From the NCBI GenBank assembly GCA_025351005.1, contig JANXWS010000056.1, forward strand, positions 1-64,000: a stretch of 64,000 nucleotides of DNA, given 5' to 3'. The notes under the pieces were generated by a model. The model saw only the letters and a program-made list of their open reading frames with translations, ran no database searches and was not told the origin of the DNA. This stretch comes from Pseudomonadota bacterium. Lineage in GTDB: Bacteria; Pseudomonadota; Gammaproteobacteria; Steroidobacterales; Steroidobacteraceae. Below, piece by piece: positions 9,335-19,716 of this stretch. The position numbers were made by a program, and so were the translations under genes. How positions within the stretch are numbered: position 1 is the first letter of the stretch; every line of letters begins with the position of its first letter.

Positions 9335-9850
9335 TCAGTAGCCGATGACGCTGTGCACCCGCTGGCCGGCGAGCCGCGCGCGGCCGCCGAGCGCGCCGAG
9401 CTCGATCAGGAATGCACAGCCGACGATCTCGGCCCCGAGCCGGGCGACGAGGTCGACGCTCGCGGCGGCCGTGCCGCCGGTAGCAAGCACGTCGTCGACC
9501 AGCAGCACGCGCTGCCCGCGCGCGAGCGCGTCGCGGTGCACCTCGAGCGCCGCCGTGCCGTACTCGAGGTCGTAGCTGACCGCCTCGACCGCGGCCGGCA
9601 GCTTGCCGGGCTTGCGCAGCGGCACGAAGCCGGTGCCAAGCTGCCAGGCCGCGAGCGCGCCGAATATGAAGCCGCGCGCTTCCATGCCGGCGACCAGCTC
9701 GACGTCTGCGTCCCGGAACGGCTCCGTCATCCGGCCGATCGCGACGCGCAGCGCCACTGCGTCGCCGAGCAGCGGCGTCAGGTCGCGGAACAGCACGCCC
9801 GGCTTCGGGAAGTCGGCGACCGACCGGATGTAGCGTCCGAGCTCGATCAT
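9335..9850 (-). CDS. apt: Adenine phosphoribosyltransferase
   Basis: IRSVADFPKPGVLFRDLTPLL; GMEARGFIFGA; RVLLVDDVLATGGTAAA; alternative start at 9874. Confidence 0.92.
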   Translation of the reverse strand: MIELGRYIRSVADFPKPGVLFRDLTPLLGDAVALRVAIGRMTEPFRDADVELVAGMEARGFIFGALAAWQLGTGFVPLRKPGKLPAAVEAVSYDLEYGTAALEVHRDALARGQRVLLVDDVLATGGTAAASVDLVARLGAEIVGCAFLIELGALGGRARLAGQRVHSVIGY

Positions 9851-9852
9851 GC

Positions 9853-10887
9853 TCAGGAAGCGGTGGCGCGCCACGCCGCCTGGTAGCTGAGGCCGAGCAG
9901 CAGGATGCGCGTCAGCAGTCCGTCGTAGCTGATGCCGGCGGCACGCGCCGAGCGCGCCAGGTCTTCCTCCTCAGCAAGGTTCGGGTTGGCGTTCGCTTCG
10001 AGTACGAAGATCGCGCCGTCGTTCCGCAGCCGGAAGTCCATGCGCGCGCAGCCTGTCAGGTGCAGCGCCCGGCAGATGCGTTTCGTCATCCGCCCGAGCT
10101 GCGCGATCGTCGCGTCGGTCAGCCCCGCGGCGGCGTCGGTCGTGATGCCGTGGCGCGACTGGTAACGCCGGTCCCACTTGACCTTGCGGGTCGCGATCGG
10201 TGCCTGACCCTCGGGCAGCGAGCCGAAGTTGAGCTCCCACGCCGGCAGCGTCGTCAGGCGGTCATTGCCGAGCACGCCCACGTAGATCTCCCGACCCTCC
10301 ACGTACTCCTCGACCAGCGCGTCGCTCTCGGTCTGCTCGTGGACGAAGGCGATGCGCTCGCGCAGGCTCTGCGCGTCGGCGCAGACCGACGCCTGGGCGA
10401 TCGCAAGCGACGCATCGTCGGTTGCCGACTTCACGAACAGCGGATAACGCAGCTTCGACGGAAGCTGCAGCCGCCGGCCGCGCCGGAACACCGCGAACTG
10501 TGGCGTCGGGATGCGGTGATAGGCGAGCAGCTGCTTAGACAGGACCTTGTCGCGCGACAGCATCAGCCCGCGCGGGTTGCAGCCGGTGTACGGCTGCCGC
10601 AGCAGCTCGAGAAAAGCGACCACGTGCTGGTCGTGCTTGGCGATGCCGTCGAACTCCTCCAGCAGGTTGAAGACCAGGTGTGGACGCCACTCCTGGATCG
10701 TGGTGCGCAACTCCGTCAGGCTGTCGAGCAGGCCGATGCACCGGACGTCGTGGCCGGTGCGTTTCAGGTGCTGGACGACGTCGTACTCGGTGCGCCATTC
10801 GTCGATCTCGCGCTGCTCGTAGCCCGCGAGCGAGTCCGGCGGGATCAGGCTCTCGTGCACGGCGACGAGGATGCGCTGCCTCTTCAT
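9853..10887 (-). CDS. D-Ala-D-Ala ligase-like ATP-grasp protein
   Basis: NLLEEFDG, PYTGCNPRGLMLSRDKVLSKQLLAYHRIPTP, ARMDFRLRNDGAIFVLEANANPNL. Confidence 0.85.
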   Translation of the reverse strand: MKRQRILVAVHESLIPPDSLAGYEQREIDEWRTEYDVVQHLKRTGHDVRCIGLLDSLTELRTTIQEWRPHLVFNLLEEFDGIAKHDQHVVAFLELLRQPYTGCNPRGLMLSRDKVLSKQLLAYHRIPTPQFAVFRRGRRLQLPSKLRYPLFVKSATDDASLAIAQASVCADAQSLRERIAFVHEQTESDALVEEYVEGREIYVGVLGNDRLTTLPAWELNFGSLPEGQAPIATRKVKWDRRYQSRHGITTDAAAGLTDATIAQLGRMTKRICRALHLTGCARMDFRLRNDGAIFVLEANANPNLAEEEDLARSARAAGISYDGLLTRILLLGLSYQAAWRATAS

Positions 10888-11951
10888 AGGGTCAGGCGGC
10901 GCCCCGCGCTGCGCTCCGCGGCCCGCACCAGCCTGGTCAGCAGCCACTCGGCGTGCCGCGCGGCGCGGCGCCGGTCGCCGGCGACGTACAGGCCGAGCTC
11001 GCCGCAGCGACGGATCGTGCCGCGCATCACCTGGTGGATCAGGTATTCACTGCAATCACGGCGCGCGGCAATGGCCGCGTGCAGCTTCGGGCGCAGCCGC
11101 CGCAGAAACGTGCCGGCACGCAGCGGCCGGCGGCCGGGCTCGGGGGAGAACACGCGATGCAGCAGCTCGTCCTCCTCGCGCCGCGTCGGCGGCGCGTAGC
11201 GCGTCAGGACCCATTGGTAGTGCTGGCGCAGCGTGCGCGTGTCCTGCGACAGCGAGTCGACGTGCGCCCGCGTCCGCACCGGCGGCGGTTGCGAGCCGAT
11301 CTCGGCCATCAGCGCCTCGACGAATTCGAGCTTCGCGAGCGCCGGCCAGTCGTGGTACTGCGACCGCCAGCGCGAGGCGGGCTTGAGCCAGACGGCGAAG
11401 GTCTCGGCGAAGTCCTCGGTCGGGTGGCTCTGTGCGTACCAGCTGCCGAGGTGCTGCACGTAACGGCGGCTGCCGGGGCGCGGCCGGTAGCTGTCCGGGT
11501 ACGGCAGCGACGCCGGTCCGAAGGTCTCGCGCCACTGCCGGCGCCGGCGCAGGCGATAGGCATTGTCGATCGCATGGCCGGCCTCGTGACGCAGGATGCG
11601 CCGGAACCAGTTGACGTTGCCGCCTTCCACCTCGCTCGTGATGTGGCGTTCGAGCTGGCGCAGGCGCGGGTGCGCCAGGAAGAACGGCATGGCGAAGCCC
11701 GGCACGCCGTCCGGCGAGAACCATTCCTCGCCGAGCCAGCAGTGCGGCCGGAACGAGATGCCGCGGCTCTCGAGCTCGGCGTAGAGCCGCTCGACGTGGC
11801 GCTGCAGCGGCGATCGGTCGAGCACGAGCCCGAGGTCGCAGAACCGCAGGTCCAGCAGCTTCTCGTCGCTGAGGCGCGTCCACCAGTGGCGGGCGCCTCG
11901 TTTTGGCCTCGCACGAGTGGGCACGGCAGCTCCCCCTTCGAGTGACTTCAC
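10884..11951 (-). CDS. Putative zinc-binding metallopeptidase
   Basis: RRILRHEAGHAIDNAYRL (HExxH-like HEAGH), SHPTEDFAETFAVWL; GTG start overlaps upstream stop (GTGA). Confidence 0.8.
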   Translation of the reverse strand: MKSLEGGAAVPTRARPKRGARHWWTRLSDEKLLDLRFCDLGLVLDRSPLQRHVERLYAELESRGISFRPHCWLGEEWFSPDGVPGFAMPFFLAHPRLRQLERHITSEVEGGNVNWFRRILRHEAGHAIDNAYRLRRRRQWRETFGPASLPYPDSYRPRPGSRRYVQHLGSWYAQSHPTEDFAETFAVWLKPASRWRSQYHDWPALAKLEFVEALMAEIGSQPPPVRTRAHVDSLSQDTRTLRQHYQWVLTRYAPPTRREEDELLHRVFSPEPGRRPLRAGTFLRRLRPKLHAAIAARRDCSEYLIHQVMRGTIRRCGELGLYVAGDRRRAARHAEWLLTRLVRAAERSAGRRLTL

Positions 11952-13489
11952 ATCGCCGCGATGCGGCCGAGCGGCGCGGCCAGCAGCCGATCCGCGGTGT
12001 CCGCGATGCCGGCCGCATCGGCGAGCGCCGCGATCCAGTGCGGCGGCAGCGCCGCCGCGCCATAGACGGCGCCCGCCAGCTGGCCGACGAGCGCCCCGTG
12101 CACGTCGGCGTCGAGGCCCCGGTTGACCGCGGCCAGCACAGTATCGCGATAGCCGTGGCCGCCGGCCAGCGCCGCGAATAGGAGGCCGAGCGCCTCGAGC
12201 GCGCCGCCGGTGGCAACCCCCTGACCGCCCGCGGCCGCCGCCGTGCTGCGCCAGCCGCCCTCCATCAGCTCCGCCACCGCGGGCTGCAACGGTTTGGCTC
12301 TCCACAGCCCGGGCACCGGGCTGAACCCAGGCGCCACCAGCTCGGCCTTGGGGACGCCCTGCAGTGCGCCGACGACGAGCGCCGCGTAACAGCGGCCGGC
12401 GTCCTCGCCGATTTCGGACGGATGGGTCGCCCGGATGGTCTCGGCCGCCAGCTCGATCGCGCGCGCCGGGTCCTCGAGCGACCAGGCAACCGCGACGCCG
12501 GCGCGCACCAGCGGCTCGGCCTCGATCCGGGGCGTGTCCGGCGCCGCGCGCCGCGGCGGGCCTGCGGCCGGCGCCTGAGCCAGCGCGCGCGCCATCGCCG
12601 CGGTGATCCCGAGGCACTGCCCGGTGGCCGACCGGTAGCCGTCCTGCTGCCAGCGTCGCAGCCTGGCGAGGAAGTCGGCCGCGTCGAAGGCCGCGCTGTC
12701 GAGCAGCCCGTCTGCGAGCACCAGCGCAACAGCCGTGTCGTCGGTCCACCCGCCGCGCGGCAGATCGTACGGGCCACCGCCCAGCAGGTCGCCGACCGGT
12801 GTGAAGGTGCCGGGCCGGCGATGCTGGACCGGGGCCGCCAGCGCATCACCGAGCGCGAGGCCGAGCAGCAGGCCGCGATAACGGTCGCGGAGCCGGTCGG
12901 CCGCAGCGACCGCCGGCAACGCCTCGGTGTCTCCCCGCGCGCGCGCCGGCTCGCGCCAGTCGCGGACAAAGGCGGCCTGCTCGGCGGTCTCGGGCGTTCC
13001 GGGCCAGGCGTGGCGACGACCGGCGCCGATCCACAGCTGCTCGAGCGCGACTAGCGCCGCGTCGCCGTCACCGAGCCGCCGTGCCAGGTAGCAGCCGATG
13101 ACCAGGCCGGTCCGTCCGATGCCGGCCCGGCAATGCACATAGGCCACGCGCCCGCTGGCGAGCGCCGCGTCGAGCTCGTCCAGGATCGCCGCCACCGGCG
13201 CCCGTGTCGCGGGCACTTCGTGGTCGCGGAGCGGGTGGCGCGAATATTGGATCGGCCGCGCGGTCCGGACGACGCCGGGTCCGTCGAACAGCGCCGCGTA
13301 GTCGGGCAGTTCGCCTGGCGACGTCAGGTCAAGGAACCAGTCCACGCCGAGGCCGGCGAGCAGGCGCAGGCGCGCCGCGGCATAGGAGGGGTCAACGTGC
13401 CCGGGATAGGGTCCAGCCAGCAGCCGGCCGGGCTCTACCCAGTAGGTTCCCGGAGGCGCAGCCGCGGCGCCTGGCGGCCGTCCGGTCAC
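11948..13489 (-). CDS. Fusion: dual-specificity/tyrosine phosphatase domain + ADP-ribosylglycohydrolase (DraG/ARH) domain
   Basis: N-terminal [21 protein letters not shown] (CX5R); C-terminal [63 protein letters not shown]. Confidence 0.85.
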   Translation of the reverse strand: MTGRPPGAAAAPPGTYWVEPGRLLAGPYPGHVDPSYAAARLRLLAGLGVDWFLDLTSPGELPDYAALFDGPGVVRTARPIQYSRHPLRDHEVPATRAPVAAILDELDAALASGRVAYVHCRAGIGRTGLVIGCYLARRLGDGDAALVALEQLWIGAGRRHAWPGTPETAEQAAFVRDWREPARARGDTEALPAVAAADRLRDRYRGLLLGLALGDALAAPVQHRRPGTFTPVGDLLGGGPYDLPRGGWTDDTAVALVLADGLLDSAAFDAADFLARLRRWQQDGYRSATGQCLGITAAMARALAQAPAAGPPRRAAPDTPRIEAEPLVRAGVAVAWSLEDPARAIELAAETIRATHPSEIGEDAGRCYAALVVGALQGVPKAELVAPGFSPVPGLWRAKPLQPAVAELMEGGWRSTAAAAGGQGVATGGALEALGLLFAALAGGHGYRDTVLAAVNRGLDADVHGALVGQLAGAVYGAAALPPHWIAALADAAGIADTADRLLAAPLGRIAAM

Positions 13490-14382
13490 TCCTGCGTTTC
13501 CGGACCGTTGCCGGCCGGGGCCCGCGCGGCGCCGCGGCGGGCCTCGAGACCCCCGAAGTCGAACAGCGTCGCGTCCGCGAGTTGCGACGGCGACACGTCC
13601 TGCAGCGCCGAGAAGATCGACTCGATCCGCCCCGGGTGCTCCCGCTCCCACGCCGCGAGCATTCGCCCCACGACCTCGCGCTGCAGGTTCGGCTGGGAGC
13701 CGCACAGCGCGCACGGAATCAGCGGGAAGCGCCGCGCGCGGGCGTAGCGCTCGATCGCCCGTTCCGGGACGTAGCACAGCGGCCGGATCACGATGTGCCG
13801 ACCGTCGTCCGACAGCAGCTTTGGCGGCATCGCCTTCAGCTTGCCGCCGTAGAACAGGTTCAGAAACAGCGTCTCGAGTATGTCGTCGCGGTGATGCCCG
13901 AGCGCGATCTTGGTGATGCCGTGCTCGGCCGCGTAGCGGTAGAGCGCACCGCGCCGGAGTCGCGAACAGAGGCCGCACATCGTCTTGCCGTGGGCGATCA
14001 CGCGCCGCACGACCGCGTAGGTGTTCTGCTCAATGACGTGCCAGGGCACGCCGAGCGCGGTCAGGTAGTCGGGCAGCACCGCGGCCGGGAAGCCCGGCTG
14101 CTTCTGGTCGAGGTTGACGGCGAGCAGCTCGAAGCTTACCGGCGCACTGCGCTGCAGCGACAGCAGCAGATCGAGCAGCGTGTACGAGTCCTTGCCGCCC
14201 GATAGGCACACCATGACCCTATCGCCGTCGCTGATCATCGCGTAGTCGTCGATCGCCTTGCCGACCAGGCCGCGCAGCTCCGCCTGCAGGCGCTTGAACG
14301 TGCGCGACGGCCGCACGGTCGTCGCCGGCCGCGCTGGAGCGGCGCGCAGCAGGGGTGGCGGGACCGGGATCTCTGTGGCCAC
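13486..14382 (-). CDS. ttcA: tRNA 2-thiocytidine(32) synthetase
   Basis: [19 protein letters not shown]-loop, [13 protein letters not shown] (CxxC), [20 protein letters not shown]. Confidence 0.93.
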   Translation of the reverse strand: MATEIPVPPPLLRAAPARPATTVRPSRTFKRLQAELRGLVGKAIDDYAMISDGDRVMVCLSGGKDSYTLLDLLLSLQRSAPVSFELLAVNLDQKQPGFPAAVLPDYLTALGVPWHVIEQNTYAVVRRVIAHGKTMCGLCSRLRRGALYRYAAEHGITKIALGHHRDDILETLFLNLFYGGKLKAMPPKLLSDDGRHIVIRPLCYVPERAIERYARARRFPLIPCALCGSQPNLQREVVGRMLAAWEREHPGRIESIFSALQDVSPSQLADATLFDFGGLEARRGAARAPAGNGPETQE

Positions 14383-14387
14383 GGGCC

Positions 14388-15887
14388 TCAGCGCGGTTCG
14401 AGGTATTTCGCTTCGAGGTAGCGCAGCGCGGGCGCCGCCGACAGCGGCCGGCCGGTCGCATTCTGGATGAGCTCCTGCACGGTCATCTTGGCGCCGACGC
14501 CGTGAACGTGCTCGCGCAGCCAGCCGTACAGACCGGTGAAGTCGCCGCGCGCGATTTCCGCATCGAGATCCTCGTGATCGGAACGGAGCTTCTCCCACAG
14601 CTGCATCGCGATCATGGAACCGAGCGCGAATGCCGGGAAATAGCCGAACTGGCCGAGCGCCCAGTGTCCGTCCTGCAGGCAGCCCTCGACGTCGCTCGGC
14701 GGCCGGATGCCGAGCCGCGACTGGGCGGCGTCGTTCCACGCCGCCGGCAACTCGTCGACCTTGAGCTCGCCGGACAGCAGCTGCTTCTCCAGCTCGTAGC
14801 GCAGCATGATGTGGGCCGGGTATGTGAGCTCGTCCGCATCCGCCCGGATCAGGCTGCGCTGGACGCGCGTCAGGTGCCGATAGAGGTTCGGGACGTCCCA
14901 CTCTGGGCCGCTGACGCCGAGGTGCTTCTCGAGGCTCGGCTTCAGGTACGTCAGGAACGGCCGGCTGCGCGCGACGATCATTTCGAGCAGCAGCGACTGG
15001 CTCTCCTCGAGCGCCATGCCGCGGTTGCGCCCGACCGGCTGGTCGCGCCAGGCGGCGGGCAGCCCCAGGTCGTACATCGCATGTCCGGTCTCGTGCAGCA
15101 CGCCGAGCAGTCCGTGCAGCGCGTCGTTCGGGTCGAGCCGCGTCGTGATGCGGATGTCGCCGGTAGTGCCTCCCGTGAACGAGTGCTCGCTCTCGTCGAG
15201 CCGGCCGCGATCGAACGGGAAGCCGATCGCCTTCATGACCTCGACACAGACGGCGCGCTGGCGCGCCGCCGGGAACTTGCCGCCAACCGGCAGCGACGGC
15301 TGGGCCGCCTGCAGCTCGATGGCCTCGCGCACGAGCCCCGGCAGCCGGCGCCCGAGTGCCTTGAACAGCCCATCGATGTCCGCCGTCGCGATTCCCGGAC
15401 TGAACTCGTCGACCAGCGCGTCGTAGGGCGCGAGCCCGAGGTGCTGGCCGAGCAGTCCGGCCCGGTCCCGGATCAGGCTGACGACCTCGGCCAGGTGCGG
15501 CGCGAAGTCGGCAAAGCGGTTGGTGCGGCGCGCTTCGAGCCAGTGGACCTCGGCCCGCGCGGTCGCCTTCGCGAGCCGCGCGACGAGTGCATTCGGCGTC
15601 GCGATTGCATGGTCACGCTGGCGGCGGATCTCGCGCAGGTTGGCGAGCTTCCAGTCCTCGAGGCCCTGGGAATTGGCCTGCGCACGCTCGATCAGCCGCG
15701 AGACCTTCGGCGCGGTGAGGATCGCGTGCGCCTCCGTCTCGAGTGCGGCGAGCTGCTCGCCGCGCACGTCGGCGCTGCCGCGCGGCATCACAACCGCCGC
15801 GTCCCAGCGGAGCATGGCCAGCGCCCCCCGCAAGGCGTGCAGGCGCCGAAACTCCTCCTCGAGCTGCTGGTAGGGCGAAGCGGCCAT
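14388..15887 (-). CDS. Carboxypeptidase Taq (M32) metallopeptidase
   Basis: [14 protein letters not shown] (HExxH-type), [21 protein letters not shown], full-length 499 aa. Confidence 0.93.
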   Translation of the reverse strand: MAASPYQQLEEEFRRLHALRGALAMLRWDAAVVMPRGSADVRGEQLAALETEAHAILTAPKVSRLIERAQANSQGLEDWKLANLREIRRQRDHAIATPNALVARLAKATARAEVHWLEARRTNRFADFAPHLAEVVSLIRDRAGLLGQHLGLAPYDALVDEFSPGIATADIDGLFKALGRRLPGLVREAIELQAAQPSLPVGGKFPAARQRAVCVEVMKAIGFPFDRGRLDESEHSFTGGTTGDIRITTRLDPNDALHGLLGVLHETGHAMYDLGLPAAWRDQPVGRNRGMALEESQSLLLEMIVARSRPFLTYLKPSLEKHLGVSGPEWDVPNLYRHLTRVQRSLIRADADELTYPAHIMLRYELEKQLLSGELKVDELPAAWNDAAQSRLGIRPPSDVEGCLQDGHWALGQFGYFPAFALGSMIAMQLWEKLRSDHEDLDAEIARGDFTGLYGWLREHVHGVGAKMTVQELIQNATGRPLSAAPALRYLEAKYLEPR

Positions 15888-16100
15888 GGTTCCTTCGGGA
15901 CCGACGTGCTGCGACGGTGCTGGTGATCGGCGTCCTCGGCCGGACCGGGCCGTGGGCGCGTCGCAGGGGGTGGTCGGTGGGCGTTCATTCTACCAGCGCA
16001 GCCCGTCTGCGCCCCGTCCGGAACCATCTAATTAGTTGTTTTTATTGACTAAAGATAGTGATGGCGGTCATTGACAGCGGCTGCCGGCAGCACCTCGCCC

Positions 16101-16565
16101 TTAGAAAAAGAGCCGCGCCAGCACCTCGGCGACGCAGGCCGGCTTGCGCTCGCCCTCGATTTCGATCGTGAACTCCTCGGTCATCTGCAGAGCGCCCGCT
16201 ACCTCCTCCACCGCGATCAGGCGGGTGCGGCCGCGGACCCTGGCGCCCGCACGCACGGGCTGGATGAAGCGCAGCCGGTTGATGCCGTAGTTCACGAGCG
16301 CGCGCACGCCCGCGACCGGCACGCCGCCGTCGCCGAAGCCGCGCAGCGCCGGGTATAGCGCGAGCGTCAGGTAGCCGTGCGCGATCGTCGAGCGCCACGG
16401 CGAATCCCGCGCGGCGCGCTCCGGGTCGGTGTGGATCCACTGCCGGTCGCCGGTCACCGCCGCGAACTCGTCGATGCGTTTCTGGCTGACCTCGGTCCAG
16501 TCGCTCAGGTGGATCTGCTGGCCGAGCTGTTTCTCCAGTTCCGCGCGGGTCTCTTGCAGCGACAT
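16101..16565 (-). CDS. MaoC-like (R)-specific enoyl-CoA hydratase (PhaJ-like)
   Basis: FAAVTGDRQWIHTDPERA...TIAHGYLTLAL; adjacent to phaC/phaE. Confidence 0.85.
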   Translation of the reverse strand: MSLQETRAELEKQLGQQIHLSDWTEVSQKRIDEFAAVTGDRQWIHTDPERAARDSPWRSTIAHGYLTLALYPALRGFGDGGVPVAGVRALVNYGINRLRFIQPVRAGARVRGRTRLIAVEEVAGALQMTEEFTIEIEGERKPACVAEVLARLFF

Positions 16566-16659
16566 TCCGGACAACCAGTCGACCCAGGATAGCCGGAACG
16601 ATGCCTCAACCCGCCGCCGCAGGCCGGTGCCGACGCCGGCGGGCAGGCGCAACGCGCGG

Positions 16660-17709
16660 TCAGCGTGCGGCGAGCCAGTCGGCGATCGCCGCAGGCACCG
16701 TGTGGGCGCGACTGCTGACGTAGATGCCGATGTGGCCGCCCTCGAACGCGAGCTCGGTGTAGTCGCGGCTGGAAGTCAGCGCGCCCAGCGGCCGGGACGC
16801 CGACGGCGGCACGAGATGGTCCTCGGTCGCGTAGATATTGAGAAGCGGCACCGTGATCCGCCGCAGGTCGACCGGCCGGCCGTCGACCATCGCCCCACCC
16901 TGCACCAGCCGGTTCTCTTGAAAGAACCATTTGACGAACTCGCGGAAGGCAGCACCGGCCTGGTCGGGGCTGTCAAATATCCACCGCTCCATGCGCAGGA
17001 AGGTCTCGATCTGGGCGGGCTGGTCCGCGCCGTCGACGAGCGCCAGGTACTTCTGAAGCGTCAGCCGGAACGGCATCAGGGAGACGAACGTGACGTTCAG
17101 CAGTTCGCCCGGCACGTTGCCGTAGGCCTCGACCAGCTGATCGACGTCGATGCGCCGGGCCCACTTCGACAGCAAGTTCTCGGGCGTGTGGAAGTCGACC
17201 GGCGTCACCATCGTCGTCAGGCTGCGAAGCCGCTCGGGCTCGAGGCTCGCGTAGAGCAGCGAGAGCGTCCCTCCCTGGCAGACGCCGAGCAGGTCCGGCA
17301 GCCCGTGCAGGGCGGTGATGCGCAGCACCGCCCGGTGCAGGAACCCGAGCGTGTAGTCGGCGAGCGTCAGGTGGCGGTCGCCGCGATCGGGATAGCCCCA
17401 GTCGAGCAGGTAGACGTCGACGCCGCGCGCGAGCAGCCGCCGGATCAACGAGCGATCCGGCTGCAGGTCGAGGACCGTCGGCCGGTTGACCAGCGCGAAA
17501 ACGATCAACAGCGGCGGCCGGCCGGGCACCGGCGTTCCGCAGTACCGGTACAACGTCGTCTTGCCATCCTTCGCGACGACCTCGCGCGGCGCCGTGGCGA
17601 GCTCGACCGGCGGCAGGCTCGCCAACGTCGCGATGCCGGCGGCGAGCCGGCGCTGAAACTCGGCGATTTCCCTCTGCAGGGCGGCCGGTTCCGCGGCGCC
17701 GTCCGTCAC
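16660..17709 (-). CDS. phaC: Class III poly(R)-hydroxyalkanoate synthase, PhaC subunit
   Basis: Lipase-like box GVCQGG; DWGYPDRGDRHLTLADY; 349 aa typical of class III; paired with phaE. Confidence 0.9.
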   Translation of the reverse strand: MTDGAAEPAALQREIAEFQRRLAAGIATLASLPPVELATAPREVVAKDGKTTLYRYCGTPVPGRPPLLIVFALVNRPTVLDLQPDRSLIRRLLARGVDVYLLDWGYPDRGDRHLTLADYTLGFLHRAVLRITALHGLPDLLGVCQGGTLSLLYASLEPERLRSLTTMVTPVDFHTPENLLSKWARRIDVDQLVEAYGNVPGELLNVTFVSLMPFRLTLQKYLALVDGADQPAQIETFLRMERWIFDSPDQAGAAFREFVKWFFQENRLVQGGAMVDGRPVDLRRITVPLLNIYATEDHLVPPSASRPLGALTSSRDYTELAFEGGHIGIYVSSRAHTVPAAIADWLAAR

Positions 17710-18395
17710 CGGCGCGGTCTCGTCTTGCGCGGTGCGGCCGCGGGCGCCGCTGGCCGTCTGGCGAGTTCGGCTTTCAGTTCCAGCACGCTGTCGTGCAGCG
17801 CGTCGACTTCGCGGCGCGTCGGCACGCCCGCGAGCCGTGACGCCTGCTCGAGCAGCTCCTGCTGGCGGATCCGCAGCCGCACCAGCTCGTTCAACAGCCG
17901 CGCCTGCGCCTGCGCGAACGCGTCCGAGTGTGCGGCCGACTGGAAAGACCCTTCCGCGCAGTCGATCCAGGCGTCAAACGTCGCCCGCAGGGTTCGCGGC
18001 GCATCGGCAGCGCGGAGGCGCGCGACGAACGCCGACGCGGTCGCCCGTGCGATCTCGGCGAGCACAATCGACCACGCCTGCAGCGCGACCGCCCACTCCG
18101 CACCCTGCCCGGTCTGCGCCGGCCAGCTCGGCACTGCGCCCGCGAAGAAGCGCTGGGCGAGCGCCTCGAGATCGCCCTCGAGGCGCGCGCGCGCGGCGGG
18201 ATCGCTCGCAGCGGCGAGCGGCGCACCGATGCGTGCGAAGTCCGCGGCGAAACGCACGAACGCGGCGCCGGCGTCCCCGGGCTCCGCGGGTGGTGCCGAC
18301 GGATCGGTGCCGGCGGCCCAGGGCCCCGACCAGCGCGGCACGTCGGCACGCCGAAGGCGCTGCCATTGATCGAGCCAGCTGTCGGCGTGATTCAT
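17706..18395 (-). CDS. phaE: Class III PHA synthase subunit PhaE
   Basis: Position directly upstream of phaC with 4-bp ATGA overlap; PhaE-like C-terminus (LAGVPTRREVDALHDSVLELKAEL). Confidence 0.85.
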   Translation of the reverse strand: MNHADSWLDQWQRLRRADVPRWSGPWAAGTDPSAPPAEPGDAGAAFVRFAADFARIGAPLAAASDPAARARLEGDLEALAQRFFAGAVPSWPAQTGQGAEWAVALQAWSIVLAEIARATASAFVARLRAADAPRTLRATFDAWIDCAEGSFQSAAHSDAFAQAQARLLNELVRLRIRQQELLEQASRLAGVPTRREVDALHDSVLELKAELARRPAAPAAAPRKTRPRR

Positions 18396-18540
18396 TTGCC
18401 GCTCACCGGATCCCGGGTGCGGTGCAACGCAAGGGTTAGCCAGGAACGGCGCATCCGGCTACCAATATGATCATAATCATTTGTTTCTTATTAATTAAAT
18501 CCACTCCAGTCCAATGCCATATCAGGGATGAAAAAGGATG

Positions 18541-18568
18541 TTGCAATGCAATAAGAATTCGCTATACT
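18541..18568 (+). promoter_or_regulatory. Phasin promoter with overlapping TTGCA-A-TGCAA inverted repeat, candidate PhaR operator
   Basis: -35 TTGCAA (18541-18546), 16-bp spacer, -10 TATACT (18563-18568); inverted repeat TTGCAATGCAA overlaps the -35. Confidence 0.5.
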
Positions 18569-18605
18569 GCACCGCAACAAGATCTCAACCCAGGAGTGCA
18601 TCACC

Positions 18606-18974
18606 ATGACGAACCACGCTGCTGAAATCAATGCGTTCATCGAAAACTCGCGCAAGATGGCCGAGCCGGTTGCCCGCCTGCAGGCCCTCTCGGCCCGCAC
18701 GTTCGAGCGCTTCTCCCGCTACGGCTACGAAGTCGCCGGCGACTTCCTGAACCTCGGCATCGCGACCATGCACGCGGCGACCCAGTCGAAGGATCTGCCG
18801 GAGCTGCTGAAGAAGCAGGCCGAGTTGTCGACCAGCTACTTCGAGAAGCAGACCCAGCGCTCGCAGGACTTCCTGAAGCTGGCCGGCGAGTCACAGGCCG
18901 ACATGACCCAGTGGATCGACCAGGCGTCGACCGAGTTCACGGCGCGCACGGCGAAGGCTGCCAAGGCCGCCTGA
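18606..18974 (+). CDS. Phasin family protein
   Basis: 122 aa, ARTFERFSRYGYEVAGDFLNLG...KKQAELSTSYFEKQTQRSQDFLKLAGESQADM. Confidence 0.88.
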   Translation: MTNHAAEINAFIENSRKMAEPVARLQALSARTFERFSRYGYEVAGDFLNLGIATMHAATQSKDLPELLKKQAELSTSYFEKQTQRSQDFLKLAGESQADMTQWIDQASTEFTARTAKAAKAA

Positions 18975-19026
18975 CGAATAGACCGACCCGCCACTGCAAC
19001 GGCGGGCAGTCGACCATCCCCCCTCG

Positions 19027-19061
19027 GGACGGTGTGGCCTCGTGCCCACCGTCCTTTTTTT
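19027..19061 (+). terminator. Rho-independent terminator after phasin
   Basis: GGACGGTG-loop-CACCGTCC followed by TTTTTTT. Confidence 0.8.
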
Positions 19062-19126
19062 ATGGCGCCGCCGGGCTCTCTTGCGCTGCGGGGAAACGCC
19101 GTGCCATTCAGGGTAAACTTCGCGCC

Positions 19127-19666
19127 ATGCAGAAAGAACGGCTGATCAAGAAATACGCCAACCGGCGTCTCTATGACGCCTCGCAGTCGCGGCACGTAAC
19201 GCTCCAGGACATCCGCGAGTTCATCGTCCAGGGCGAGAAAGTTACCGTCGTCGAGGACAAGTCCGGCGAGGACATCACGCGGCTGATCCTGCTGCAGGTC
19301 ATCGCCGAGCAGGAGCAGTTCGGCAAGCCGATCCTGTCGTCCAGCCTGCTCGAATCGATCATCCGCTTCTACGGCAATGGCATGCAGGAGTTCATGAGCC
19401 GCTACCTGGAGAAGAGCGTCGAGACCTTCTCGCGCCAGCAGGAGACCCTGCAGGCGCAGATCGCGAAACTGATGGCGAATGCGCCGATGACGACGATGGC
19501 GGAGCTCGCGAAGCAGAACCTCGACTACTGGAACCGCATGCAGGAGTCGATGGCTGCGGCCTTCATGCCGATGATGCGAATGCCAGGAGCCGACCGCACG
19601 CCCGAGGCCGCGCACGACGCGCCGGCTGCAGTGCCGGCGGCGCCCACCGGGGCCACCGGCCGCTGA
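19127..19666 (+). CDS. phaR: Polyhydroxyalkanoate synthesis repressor PhaR
   Basis: RLIKKYANRRLYDASQSRHVTLQDIREFI...TRLILLQVIAEQE. Confidence 0.93.
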   Translation: MQKERLIKKYANRRLYDASQSRHVTLQDIREFIVQGEKVTVVEDKSGEDITRLILLQVIAEQEQFGKPILSSSLLESIIRFYGNGMQEFMSRYLEKSVETFSRQQETLQAQIAKLMANAPMTTMAELAKQNLDYWNRMQESMAAAFMPMMRMPGADRTPEAAHDAPAAVPAAPTGATGR

Positions 19667-19716
19667 CGGGGCGCCCCGCCGCTGGAAGGCCGGCCGCCGC
19701 GCGGCAGGGAGGTCGC

